Origin: Streptomyces rishiriensis
GTDB taxonomy: Bacteria > Actinomycetota > Actinomycetes > Streptomycetales > Streptomycetaceae
DNA: 64,000 bases
Assembly: GCF_030815485.1 (NCBI RefSeq)
Contig: NZ_JAUSWV010000002.1
Location: 3,720,001-3,784,000 of the forward strand
Direction: 5' to 3'
Positions 1 to 7,350 of the stretch are shown one piece after another. A model generated the notes under the pieces. The model made no database searches. It saw nothing but the letters and a program-made list of their open reading frames with translations, and was not told where the DNA came from. The first letter of the stretch is position 1; the number at the start of each line of letters is the position of its first letter. The translations under genes were made by a program, and so were the position numbers.

Positions 1-327
1 CCAGGTGGATGCGGGCGGAAAAGACGGGGCAGGCGGACGGAGTCACGCGGCCCGCGGGGCGACCACGGCTACCGTAGGCCTCCCCGACGCCGTATCACCA
101 CGCACGACCAAGCACCCACACCCACACCCCCACCCAGCGGGCAAGCACCCACACCACGAGCACGCACCCACGGGCACGCACGAACCCCCATGCCCGAGCA
201 CGTACACAGTCCCCCGCCACCCGCCACCCGCCATCCACCCCGACTGCTGCACGCCGCCGCCACTGCACAGCACGTTGTCCCTGCCCCCACCGCCAGTTCC
301 ACCGCCGTATCGGAGAGCCGAGCAGTT
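1..327. other. Gene-free left edge with CACCCA-rich repeats
   Basis: I see no convincing gene here. The stretch is dominated by short CACCCA/CACGCA-type repeats (about 105-185). The open frames covering it, including a very long one on the minus strand, have unnatural Arg/Gly-rich composition. It should hold the promoter of the IclR-type gene that starts at 328. The gene to its left lies outside the window. Confidence 0.5.
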
Positions 328-1953
328 ATGTCCGCGAAGACGACCGCATCCGTTCCGGCCTCGGTTCCGGCCTCGGTTCCGGTTCCGGTCCTGGAGGCGG
401 GGCAGGCGCCGACGGAGGCGGTTTCGCCACTGATCCGCGGGATCGCCGTGTTGCGGCAGCTGACCGAAGCGGGCGGCACGATGAGCCTGAGCGGGCTGGA
501 GCGGTCCACCGGCCTCGCCCGGTCCACGGTCGACCGCATCACCGCGACCCTCACCCGCATGGGGTACGTCCGTCTCGACGGCCGCGACGCGACCCTCACC
601 CCGCACGTCATGGAGCTGGGCAACGCCTACCTGGCCGCGCTGCGCCTGCCCGCGCTGCTGTCCGCCCGCGCGGACCGCCTGGCCGACGAACTGGACGAGT
701 CCGTGTCCCTGGCGGTCGCCGACCGCGACGGCATCCGCTTCATCCACCAGGCGACCCGCCGCCGCGCGATGTCCCTGAGCTTCCGCATCGGCGACCTGCT
801 CCCCGCCGAACGCACCGCGCCGGGACCGCTGTTCGCGACGGAGTGGACGGACGAGGAGTGGCAGGCCTGGCGCGCCCGCAGGACGCGGGATCCGCAGAAC
901 AGCGACTTCCCGACCGTGCCGCCGCCGCCCCCGCAGAGCGCGTCGAGCGACGAGGACTTCATCCGCAGGACCGCGCGGGCGGCGGAGGAGAACTGCGCCC
1001 TGGACGACCAGCTGATCGAACCGGGGCTGGTCGCGGTCTCCGTCCCGGTACGGGATCCGCGCACCGCCCGGATCGCGTGCGTGGCGAACGTCGTCAGCCA
1101 TACGAGCCGGCACACGTCGGCGGACCTGCGCGAGACGCTCCTCCCCCGCCTCCGTCTGGCCGTGGCCGCGATGGAGGAGGACCTGCGCCGGGCACCGCGC
1201 CCCGAACAGGATCCGCCCTCTGCGGGACTGGCGACCTGGACCGGCGCGTCGAAGCAGGAGCTGGGCCGCGGATTCGTCGAGTCCCTGGCCCGGGGCCTGA
1301 CCGTCCTGGCGGCGTTCGACGAGAGCCGGGCGGAGCTGACCCTCACGGAGGTCGCGAAGGCGACCGGCCTGGCGAGGGCGACGGCCCGCCGCGCCCTGAT
1401 CACCTACGAGCACCTGGGTTTGGTGACCCCCACGCCCCGCCGCGCGTTCGCCCTCACTCCCCAGGTCCTCTCCCTCGGCTTCCCGCCCCTCTCCCGCACG
1501 TCCCTCCCCCGGATCGCGACCCCTCACCTGACGGCGCTGACGGACGCCATCCAGGAGACGACCTCCCTGGCGGTCCTGACCGAGCGGGGCGACGAGATCC
1601 AGTACACGGCCCGGGCTACCGCGAACCACGTCATGAGCGTGGACATCGCAGTGGGCACCCGGCTCCCGGCCGCCTCCACATCCATGGGCCGCCTCCTCCT
1701 GACCGGCCCGGCGGCGGAGGCGTCCTACACCCTCATCGACGAGGAACCGGAACAGGGCGTACGGGCGATCGCGGTCCCGATCCACGACCGGGCCGGCCGG
1801 GTGATCGCCGCCCTCGACGCGGCGACCCACGTCGCCCGCCGCACAGCCGAGGAGTGCGTCCACGACATCCTCCCGGCCCTCCTCACTACCGCCTCCCACA
1901 TCGAGACAGACCTCCACACAGCCGCCCGCTTCACCCACGTCCCCCTGACCTGA
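328..1953 (+). CDS. Tandem IclR-family transcriptional regulator (two IclR units)
   Basis: Cytoplasmic DNA-binding regulator of 541 residues, about twice the usual IclR length. Residues roughly 30-105 form an IclR winged helix (LERSTGLARSTVDRITATL), followed by an effector-type region. A second helix-turn-helix follows at roughly 355-425 (LTEVAKATGLARATARRAL), with a second, shorter effector region to the C-terminus. This double layout resembles regulators of aromatic catabolism in Streptomyces, but no target is adjacent, so the regulon is unknown. I chose ATG 328 because GGAGAG lies 10 bases upstream; a longer in-frame start at 190 would add a low-complexity Pro/His leader. The N-terminus contains a short VPAS repeat encoded by tandem DNA. 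The gene ends just before the tRNA and looks chromosomal rather than part of the element. Confidence 0.85.
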   Translation: MSAKTTASVPASVPASVPVPVLEAGQAPTEAVSPLIRGIAVLRQLTEAGGTMSLSGLERSTGLARSTVDRITATLTRMGYVRLDGRDATLTPHVMELGNAYLAALRLPALLSARADRLADELDESVSLAVADRDGIRFIHQATRRRAMSLSFRIGDLLPAERTAPGPLFATEWTDEEWQAWRARRTRDPQNSDFPTVPPPPPQSASSDEDFIRRTARAAEENCALDDQLIEPGLVAVSVPVRDPRTARIACVANVVSHTSRHTSADLRETLLPRLRLAVAAMEEDLRRAPRPEQDPPSAGLATWTGASKQELGRGFVESLARGLTVLAAFDESRAELTLTEVAKATGLARATARRALITYEHLGLVTPTPRRAFALTPQVLSLGFPPLSRTSLPRIATPHLTALTDAIQETTSLAVLTERGDEIQYTARATANHVMSVDIAVGTRLPAASTSMGRLLLTGPAAEASYTLIDEEPEQGVRAIAVPIHDRAGRVIAALDAATHVARRTAEECVHDILPALLTTASHIETDLHTAARFTHVPLT

Positions 1954-2016
1954 CCCCCACACCCCTCCAACCCGCATCCGGTACGCTGACGCCTGTGACC
2001 CACAGGGCCACATCCC

Positions 2017-2092
2017 GCCTTCGTAGCTCAGGGGATAGAGCACCGCTCTCCTAAAGCGGGTGTCGCAGGTTCGAATCCTGCCGGGGGCACCA
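2017..2092 (+). tRNA. tRNA-Arg (anticodon CCT)
   Basis: A 76-nt cloverleaf can be folded by eye. The acceptor GCCTTCG pairs with CGGGGGC (two G-T pairs), then discriminator A and an encoded CCA. The anticodon stem CCGCT/AGCGG closes the loop CTCCTAA with anticodon CCT at 2050-2052, and the T arm is GCAGG-TTCGAAT-CCTGC. It reads AGG codons. The 3' half from 2048 is shared with the right end of the integrated element, so the functional 3' half was supplied by the element at insertion. Confidence 0.95.
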
Positions 2093-2093
2093 G
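2048..2093 (+). repeat. attL core (46-bp direct repeat, tRNA 3' half)
   Basis: Positions 2048-2093 are identical, base for base, to 17258-17303. Identity starts in the anticodon loop and ends one base after CCA. The flanks differ on both sides (T and G here, A and T at the other copy). This is the classic outcome of site-specific integration into a tRNA 3' end by a tyrosine recombinase, and the integrase gene begins 73 bp away. Confidence 0.95.
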
Positions 2094-2094
2094 G

Positions 2095-2140
2095 TCAAAG
2101 GCCCACCACCTACGGATTTCCGTAGGTGGTGGGCCTTTGA
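2095..2140 (+). terminator. Terminator hairpin after the tRNA, element-derived
   Basis: A perfect 22-bp stem (2095-2116 with 2119-2140) lies immediately after the tRNA CCA. It lies on the element side of attL. A hairpin of different sequence occupies the same position after the attR copy (17306-17349), so the element replaces the host terminator as well as the tRNA 3' end. Confidence 0.85.
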
Positions 2141-2166
2141 CGGTAGCGGTTGACGGCAGTCGCGTC

Positions 2167-3315
2167 TCAGGCGGCGGGCAGACGGCGCTTGAGCAGCCGG
2201 TCCATGTGGCTGATCGCCTCCCGCTGGGTGTCGTGCACGACGTGCGTGTACACGTCCATCGTGATGCTGATCTGGCTGTGGCCCAGGATCTCCATGATGA
2301 CCCGTGGCGCGACGCCAGCCGCCGTCAGCAGCGTGGCGCAGCCGTGCCGTGCGTCGTGCAGCCGGACCACCCGCAGGCCCGCGTCAGCCGCGACCCGCGT
2401 GAAGGACCGGTAGACGTTCCGCGGCTCGACCGGCCGGCCGTTGCGTGTGGCGAAGACGTAGCCGGTCTCGGACCAGGCGACGCCCGTGCGCGCGTACGTC
2501 TCGCGCTGCCGCAGCCGGTGCCACCGCAGCGGTGCGAGGCACAGCGCGGGCATCGGCACCACGCGGATGCGGCGGCTCTTGGGGTCGTCGTCGTACAGCA
2601 CGCCTCTGCGGCGCTGCGTCTGCTGGCGGACGTGCACGACGCGGTTGTCCAGGTCCACGTCCGACCAGCGCAGGCCCCCCAACTCGCCGCGTCGCAGACC
2701 CATGGCAATGGCCAGCACGAACGCCGCGTACAGCGGATCGCTGCGCGCAGCCTCGAGGAAGCCCAGCGTCTCCTCCAAGGACCAGGGACGGATCTCCCGC
2801 TGCTTGACGCGCGGTGGCTCCACCAACGACGCCACGTTCCGCGTGATCAGTTCTTCGCGCACGGCCGCCGTGAGCGCCGAGCGCAGCACCCGGTGCGCCT
2901 CCTTCGCGGTCGCGGCCGTGTGGGTGTTCTGCACGCGGGTGATGAAGCGGCGCACGTCTGCCACGCTCAGCGACTCCAGCCGCCTGGTGCCCAGCAGGGG
3001 CACGAGGTAGAGCCGCACCTGCACTTCGTACTTGTCGTACGTGCTGAGCTTGCGGCGCGGTTCGACGTAGTGCTTCAGCCAGTACGGAAGCCACTCGGAG
3101 AGCTTCGCGGACCGGGTGGGCGTCGGGATGCCCTGGCGGTCGCGCAGAACCAACTCCTGACGTTTGGTGTCGCACTCCTCCCATGTGGTGCCGTAGACGG
3201 TCTTGCGCTTGCGGGTGCCGTCAGGCTGGGGGACGTAGACGCGCGCTTCGTAACGCCCGTCCTTGCGCTGCCAGATGCTGCCGGCGCCGTTGGGGTTCCT
3301 CTTTCGGGGGGCCAT
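2167..3315 (-). CDS. int: Tyrosine recombinase (AICE integrase)
   Basis: 382-residue site-specific recombinase that would join attP to the tRNA-Arg attB and, with the excisionase, reverse the reaction. It shows an N-terminal SAM-like core-binding region, then the catalytic domain. The first arginine is in GLRRGELGGL, the HxxR box is H320-D-A-R323, a histidine follows at H346 (LGHSQ), and the nucleophile is Y356 in MDVYTHV. The length is normal for this class. The start codon overlaps the stop of the upstream excisionase gene by one base (TGATG), so the two are translationally coupled. The 3' end lies 73 bp from attL, the usual AICE arrangement. Part of its C-terminal coding sequence is repeated at 19963-20180. 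Confidence 0.95.
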   Translation of the reverse strand: MAPRKRNPNGAGSIWQRKDGRYEARVYVPQPDGTRKRKTVYGTTWEECDTKRQELVLRDRQGIPTPTRSAKLSEWLPYWLKHYVEPRRKLSTYDKYEVQVRLYLVPLLGTRRLESLSVADVRRFITRVQNTHTAATAKEAHRVLRSALTAAVREELITRNVASLVEPPRVKQREIRPWSLEETLGFLEAARSDPLYAAFVLAIAMGLRRGELGGLRWSDVDLDNRVVHVRQQTQRRRGVLYDDDPKSRRIRVVPMPALCLAPLRWHRLRQRETYARTGVAWSETGYVFATRNGRPVEPRNVYRSFTRVAADAGLRVVRLHDARHGCATLLTAAGVAPRVIMEILGHSQISITMDVYTHVVHDTQREAISHMDRLLKRRLPAA

Positions 3316-3515
3316 CAGGCTGCGTTCTCCTCAAGTCGGTCCTGCATGTAGTGGCGTACGGCATCGACCGGGATGCGGCGTGCGCGACCGGACGTGTAGC
3401 TAGGGAGCTGCTTGGAGCGGATCAGGTCGTAGACCTTGCTGCGGCTGAGCCGCAGAGCGGTCATGACTTCCGGAACGGTGAGGGCTTGGGGGTTGCTCGT
3501 GACGACGGTCAGCAC
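3315..3515 (-). CDS. xis: Excisionase (helix-turn-helix, MerR-like fold)
   Basis: 66-residue DNA-binding protein with an HTH_17-type helix-turn-helix (LTVPEVMTALRLSRSKVYDLI) followed by a short wing (SGRARRIPVDAVRHYM). Small proteins of this type directly upstream of an AICE integrase act as recombination directionality factors that promote excision. The start is GTG with GGGAG eight bases upstream, and the stop overlaps the integrase start. The GTG lies about 90 bp from the TGCGTCA repeat array, so excision may be controlled from that region. Confidence 0.9.
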   Translation of the reverse strand: MLTVVTSNPQALTVPEVMTALRLSRSKVYDLIRSKQLPSYTSGRARRIPVDAVRHYMQDRLEENAA

Positions 3516-3604
3516 GTTGAGGTCTCCCGGAAAGGGCGGCGCCTGCGAGTGGAGTTGGTGTCAGGGCTTCTCAGGAGCCCGCGTGTGTCCGAGGTGTGGA
3601 TTTC

Positions 3605-3811
3605 TGCGTCACCGCGTCACCTGCGTCATTCAGGCTTCTGACCTGCGGGTTTGGGTGACGCTGCGGATCGGGGCTGCGTCACCGGTGCGTCATCGGCTGC
3701 GTCACGCAGGTGACGCAGGTGACGCAGGATGACGCAGAGCGGGCCGTCTGCGTCATCGCTGTTGTCGCAGATCAGCGGCCGTTTTCCGGCTCGGGTGACG
3801 CAGGTGACGCA
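3605..3811. repeat. TGCGTCA iteron-like array, candidate origin
   Basis: Within 207 bp the 7-mer TGCGTCA occurs six times on the plus strand (3605, 3622, 3675, 3686, 3698, 3749). Its complement TGACGCA occurs five times (3711, 3720, 3730, 3796, 3805), three of them spaced 9-10 bp apart, and there are two one-mismatch copies (3614, 3656). The array lies between xis and the replication ATPase. Repeats in this place suggest a replication-initiator or regulator binding site; the function is inferred. Confidence 0.75.
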
Positions 3812-3924
3812 GCGTCTTCCTACTTAGGACAAAGAAGGGGCTGCCTGTAGTACTTCGGTGCGCCTTACAGCGCGAAGAAGGAGCCGCTGCGCGGCACGAC
3901 CTTGGGGCGGCGTTCCGCCGAACA

Positions 3925-3962
3925 GCAAGAGGAGCACGCCCGGCCCCTGGTGCTCCTCTTGC
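3925..3962 (-). terminator. Terminator hairpin of the replication operon
   Basis: A 13-bp perfect stem (GCAAGAGGAGCAC with GTGCTCCTCTTGC, 12-base loop) begins 29 bp beyond the stop of the minus-strand ATPase gene. A further AACA/TTGTT match extends the base. It would end the leftward transfer-replication transcript and separate it from xis-int. Confidence 0.7.
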
Positions 3963-3990
3963 TTGTTCCCTGGCCTCCGGATCGCGGGGG

Positions 3991-5472
3991 TCAGTGCATC
4001 CGCTGCTGCTCGTGTGGAGGCAGGGTCAGGGCGACCGTGCGGGTCATTTCGAGGTAGCGGCCCGCCTTCGTTCGGCCCGAGTCGATGAGGACGCCCCGGG
4101 CGGCCAGGGTCGGTTGGAGGCGCTTGAGTCGGTCGGAGAGGACTTTGCCGGTGGTCGGCCACCCCTTGGGCAGGGCCCGGCATTCGTCGCCGCTGTAGAG
4201 GAGGCTGAGGCAGTGCAGCCACTCGGTGGACGTCATCTGCTGCGCGGCGCCCGGCTCGATGGTCTCGGCGTGCCGCAGGACGGTCTGCGCCAACAGGTCG
4301 CCCTCGATCACGTCGTCGTTGAGGTCGTCGAGGCTGGCCCGGTAGGCGGTGAGCGCCCCGAGGCCGGTCGCCGCGTCGAGTTGCGCGCACAGGTGCGCGA
4401 AGTCCGCCATCCGCAGATCCGTGGGCGTCTCCGCCTCCACGGCCCGGACCTTGACCGTGAGGTCGAGGAGCGAGCCGAGGACGACGGGCAGGACTTCCGC
4501 GTAGTCCGTCCACAGTTCGGCCTCGGTCCGTCGCACCCGGGGCCGTTCCAGCCGCAGGGGCAGGAGCCGTTCGGCGAGGTCGGGCCGGATGACTCCGACG
4601 TCGATTCCGGTCAGGAGCAGGGGCCGGCGGTAGCCAACTCGGAACACGTCGCCGTCGGTGAAGAGAGCGCGCTTGACGCTCTCGGCTCCGGTGACGATGC
4701 AGCACATGGCGTCGGACAGGTCCGGGGTCATGTGGGAGAGGTTGTCCAGGGCTGTGACCCATCCGGCGGCCACGGCCGCGATCAGGTTCTCCTCATCCTT
4801 CGGTGCCCGGCGGAGGTCGCCGCTCATGCCCTCGACGATCCGCACGAGCATCCGGCCCCCGGTGGACTTGCCGGCGCCCTGGGGGCCGGTGAGGAACGGG
4901 GCGGGGACGGGCACGGACGGCCCCAAGCAGCCGATCAGCCACGCGATGGCCAGGCACTCCGTTTCCGCGTTGGCGAAGTTACACAGCCGCATCAGTAGGT
5001 CGATGCCCTTGCCGTCGGTGTCCTTGGCCGGCAGGGGGAGTTCCCCGGTGAGCTGGGTGCGTCGCCAGCAGACTTCGCGCGGGTCGGGGACGGTGATGTC
5101 CCAGCCGGTGGGGTGGATGCGGACGGACTGCCCGTCGGCGCGGCCCAGGTCCAGCCACGTCGCCCCGTCGAATCCGGGGGCGACGCGGATGTAGACGGGC
5201 TGCACGTCCTCGGTGAGCGCGAGCGCTTCGATCAGGTCGAGTGCTTCCTTGAGCGCGGTCCCGTTGAACACGCCCACTCCGTCCTTGAACAGGCCGACCA
5301 TGAGTTCCTGCCGGTGGCTGCCCATGGTGCCCTGGGAGCGGATCGGCCGGGCCACGGGGTGGCCGTTGCGCTGCGCGTACACGGTGCCGTCGGCGGTGCG
5401 GAAGTACCGGAAGTGCGCCTGCGCGTAGTCGGTGATGATCTGGCGGGCGGGGTTCTTCTCGTCGTCGGACAC
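3991..5472 (-). CDS. AICE replication ATPase (P-loop, helicase-like)
   Basis: 493-residue protein with a central P-loop (LTGPQGAGKSTGGRM, about residues 195-208), downstream acidic and sensor-like segments (WVTALDNLSHM, ITGAESVKR) and no membrane segments. The layout resembles the ATPase or helicase-loader partners of prim-pol proteins on mobile elements. I infer that it unwinds or remodels DNA at the element origin. The GTG start lies three bases after the stop of the prim-pol gene, so the two form a tight replication pair. Its 3' end faces the TGCGTCA array. The N-terminal ~150 residues are not recognised. The ATPase assignment is firm; helicase activity is less certain. Confidence 0.8.
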   Translation of the reverse strand: MSDDEKNPARQIITDYAQAHFRYFRTADGTVYAQRNGHPVARPIRSQGTMGSHRQELMVGLFKDGVGVFNGTALKEALDLIEALALTEDVQPVYIRVAPGFDGATWLDLGRADGQSVRIHPTGWDITVPDPREVCWRRTQLTGELPLPAKDTDGKGIDLLMRLCNFANAETECLAIAWLIGCLGPSVPVPAPFLTGPQGAGKSTGGRMLVRIVEGMSGDLRRAPKDEENLIAAVAAGWVTALDNLSHMTPDLSDAMCCIVTGAESVKRALFTDGDVFRVGYRRPLLLTGIDVGVIRPDLAERLLPLRLERPRVRRTEAELWTDYAEVLPVVLGSLLDLTVKVRAVEAETPTDLRMADFAHLCAQLDAATGLGALTAYRASLDDLNDDVIEGDLLAQTVLRHAETIEPGAAQQMTSTEWLHCLSLLYSGDECRALPKGWPTTGKVLSDRLKRLQPTLAARGVLIDSGRTKAGRYLEMTRTVALTLPPHEQQRMH

Positions 5473-5475
5473 GGG

Positions 5476-6354
5476 TCACAGTCCCAACGTGGTCAGGGCG
5501 TTGGTCCACGCGTCGGTGCAGTGCCGGGCCGATTCGCCCTTGCCCTGCGCGGCGGTGAACAGCCGGCCGATGTGGGCGTCGGTGAGGCATCCGCACCGGC
5601 CGTGCGTCGACAGCACCGCGAGGAACGTCCGGTAGACGGTGGCGTGCACCGCGCTGGAAGCCGCGGTGATGCGCTGCTCGGCCATGGCGATGCCACGGTC
5701 CAGATAGGCGGGCGTGCGGTGACGGCACACCCCCTGCCCACCCCGCAGGGACGCTGTGGGCGTCTGTGGCGCGCTGCGGGCCGGAGACGGCTCCTTTACG
5801 AGCGCACGCACAACGTCCGGGAGAGGGGCGGTGACACCGATGCCGGGACCGAGCCAACGGGCATATGCCATAAGGGATTTGATGTCGATGCCGGGGCGGA
5901 CGGCGTTCACGGACCGCATGACGCCCTGGTAGATCCAGTGCTCTCCCCGTGTTGTCGGCACGGTGAGGGTGGCGGGGAGGGTGGCGTGGGCCCAGTCGAC
6001 GGCCGCCGCGTCGTCGAGGTCGACGACGGTCACGCCGGCGCCGCCCGGGTGGTAGGCGACGGCGGCGGCCCGACGCCATGCCGTCGCCCATGCGGGGGAG
6101 GTGAGGACGCGTGTGTCGGTGGTGGCGGCGGCCCACGCGTGGCAGACGCCGGCGCACCGGCAGGGGCCGGGGGTTTTCATGTTCGGCCGTCCCCCGCACG
6201 CGTTGCCGGCGCAGTCCGGGCAGTTGCCGAACGGCACCTTCCCCGCCCGTAGAGGCAGGGGCGGGATGCTGTGTGCGGCGAGCATGAGGGCGGTGTCCAG
6301 CAGTGGCAGAGAGGCGGGGCGGGGTACTCGCCGGATGGCGGTGGGTTGCTGCAT
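5476..6354 (-). CDS. Prim-pol domain replication initiator
   Basis: 292-residue bifunctional primase/polymerase-type protein of the archaeo-eukaryotic primase superfamily. The conserved acidic motif is VTVVDLDDAAAVDW, and the later G-x-H strand is TRGEHWIYQG. A cysteine-rich insertion near residues 45-75 (NCPDCAGNACGG, then PCRCAGVCHAW) should bind zinc. In AICEs that lack RepSA such proteins serve as replication initiators, starting autonomous replication after excision. It is followed, with three bases between, by the P-loop ATPase. The C-terminal ~110 residues (including RCGCLTDAHIGRLF) probably form a DNA-binding region. Confidence is high on family and moderate on exact role. Confidence 0.85.
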   Translation of the reverse strand: MQQPTAIRRVPRPASLPLLDTALMLAAHSIPPLPLRAGKVPFGNCPDCAGNACGGRPNMKTPGPCRCAGVCHAWAAATTDTRVLTSPAWATAWRRAAAVAYHPGGAGVTVVDLDDAAAVDWAHATLPATLTVPTTRGEHWIYQGVMRSVNAVRPGIDIKSLMAYARWLGPGIGVTAPLPDVVRALVKEPSPARSAPQTPTASLRGGQGVCRHRTPAYLDRGIAMAEQRITAASSAVHATVYRTFLAVLSTHGRCGCLTDAHIGRLFTAAQGKGESARHCTDAWTNALTTLGL

Positions 6355-6445
6355 GCTGGGTGACCTCCAACGGGTCTGTAGTGGGCTGGTTGGGCAAGGG
6401 CGACCCCGGTTCTTTGGCGAGAGGTAGGGGTCGCCCTTGGCGTAG

Positions 6446-6778
6446 CTACTGGTCGTCGGTGTGGGTGTGGGCGTACTGCTGGCGGACGTAGGCGCGCGGG
6501 TCGCAGATCAGGTCGGGCTGGTCGAGGTCGAGCAGGTACAGGGCGGCCGCGACGGCGGTTTCGGTGGTCTCACCGTGGGTGTCGGGTTCGTCGAGCAGCG
6601 CGATGCGGTCGAGCAGGGCCGCTTTGCGGAGGTAGAAGTCCCGGTCCAGTGCGGTGAAGCACTCCCGGGCGGCGATGGTGCGGGCTGTCCACCCGATCTC
6701 GTCGAGGATGCTGGGGGCGTCCGCGTACGCCTGCTCCGGCGTCGGGAACGGCGCGTCGGTGGTGTGGGGCTGGTTCAT
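6446..6778 (-). CDS. Small acidic AICE protein, function unknown
   Basis: 110-residue soluble protein, acidic and Ala-rich, with no motif I recognise. It lies between the prim-pol gene and a small membrane protein in the same leftward operon and so probably serves replication or transfer. The ATG start has GGAG about ten bases upstream. The composition and helical heptad-like segments (FTALDRDFYLRKAALLDRI) are typical of small accessory genes between tra and rep in Streptomyces elements. Confidence 0.7.
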   Translation of the reverse strand: MNQPHTTDAPFPTPEQAYADAPSILDEIGWTARTIAARECFTALDRDFYLRKAALLDRIALLDEPDTHGETTETAVAAALYLLDLDQPDLICDPRAYVRQQYAHTHTDDQ

Positions 6779-6794
6779 GGGTGGTGGTCTCCTG

Positions 6795-7103
6795 TCAGCG
6801 CTTGGAGCCGAAGAGCTTGAGGCTGATCCCGCCGACGCTGAGCGGTCCGGTGGCGGCGGCGATCTGCGCGGCGGTGTGGGCGGCGAAGTCGAGCAGGGCG
6901 AGGAGCGCGGCGACGGTGGCGAAGACTCCGACCGCGCTGGCGGTGGCGACGGCGAGCGGGTAGAGGTAGTGGCCCAGGGGGCGGCCGGTGTGGTCGGTGG
7001 TGTGGACGACGATCACGACGGGCTGGCCGGTGGCCTGTGCGCGGCGGTAGGCGTCGGTGGGGATGTGCGGGGCGAGGTTCCCGGGCGGGTCTAAGCGGGT
7101 CAC
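6795..7103 (-). CDS. Small spread-type membrane protein
   Basis: 102-residue protein with an N-terminal soluble part and one or two hydrophobic segments in the middle (about residues 48-85, LYPLAVATASAVGVFATVAALL). Small membrane proteins here in Streptomyces conjugative elements (Spd proteins) assist intramycelial spreading after transfer by the FtsK-like translocase. I put the start at GTG 7103 because AAAGGAGG ends four bases upstream; the ATG at 7157 would add 18 residues before that ribosome site. It is the first gene downstream of the repeat-rich gap that follows the translocase gene. The Spd role is inferred from position and topology. Confidence 0.7.
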   Translation of the reverse strand: MTRLDPPGNLAPHIPTDAYRRAQATGQPVVIVVHTTDHTGRPLGHYLYPLAVATASAVGVFATVAALLALLDFAAHTAAQIAAATGPLSVGGISLKLFGSKR

Positions 7104-7170
7104 GACTCCTCCTTTGAGGGCGTGCGACGGATCGGTGCCGGACGATGCGGAATCCACTGCTTCGAGGGTT

Positions 7171-7327
7171 CAGGGAGGCTCAGACACTCCCTGCCGGGTG
7201 GGCTGTGGAGGGGGTTTCAGGGGCCTGACCTGGGGTGCCTCCCTGCCTCCCTGATGGATCATTCGTGCAGGTCAGGGCCAGGGATGCGGGTCAGGGAGGG
7301 GATGAGGGAGTTCTCCCTGCCTCCCTG
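7171..7327. repeat. 8-bp CCTCCCTG repeats, candidate transfer locus (clt)
   Basis: The octamer CCTCCCTG or its complement CAGGGAGG occurs at 7171 (complement), 7238, 7246 (directly abutting), 7292 (complement) and 7320. One-mismatch copies lie at 7186 and 7312. They fill the 247-bp gap between the translocase gene and the small spread-type gene. Streptomyces TraB-type translocases recognise clusters of 8-bp repeats through a C-terminal winged helix, so this is a candidate clt. No experimental sequence is matched. Confidence 0.55.
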
Positions 7328-7350
7328 GCCCGGGTGGGGGCTGCTTCCCT

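Noticed and set aside
43..2043. A 666-codon minus-strand open frame opposite the IclR gene and tRNA.
   Set aside because: Arg/Gly-rich, no domain, antisense to a clear gene and running through a tRNA; typical of high-GC antisense frames.
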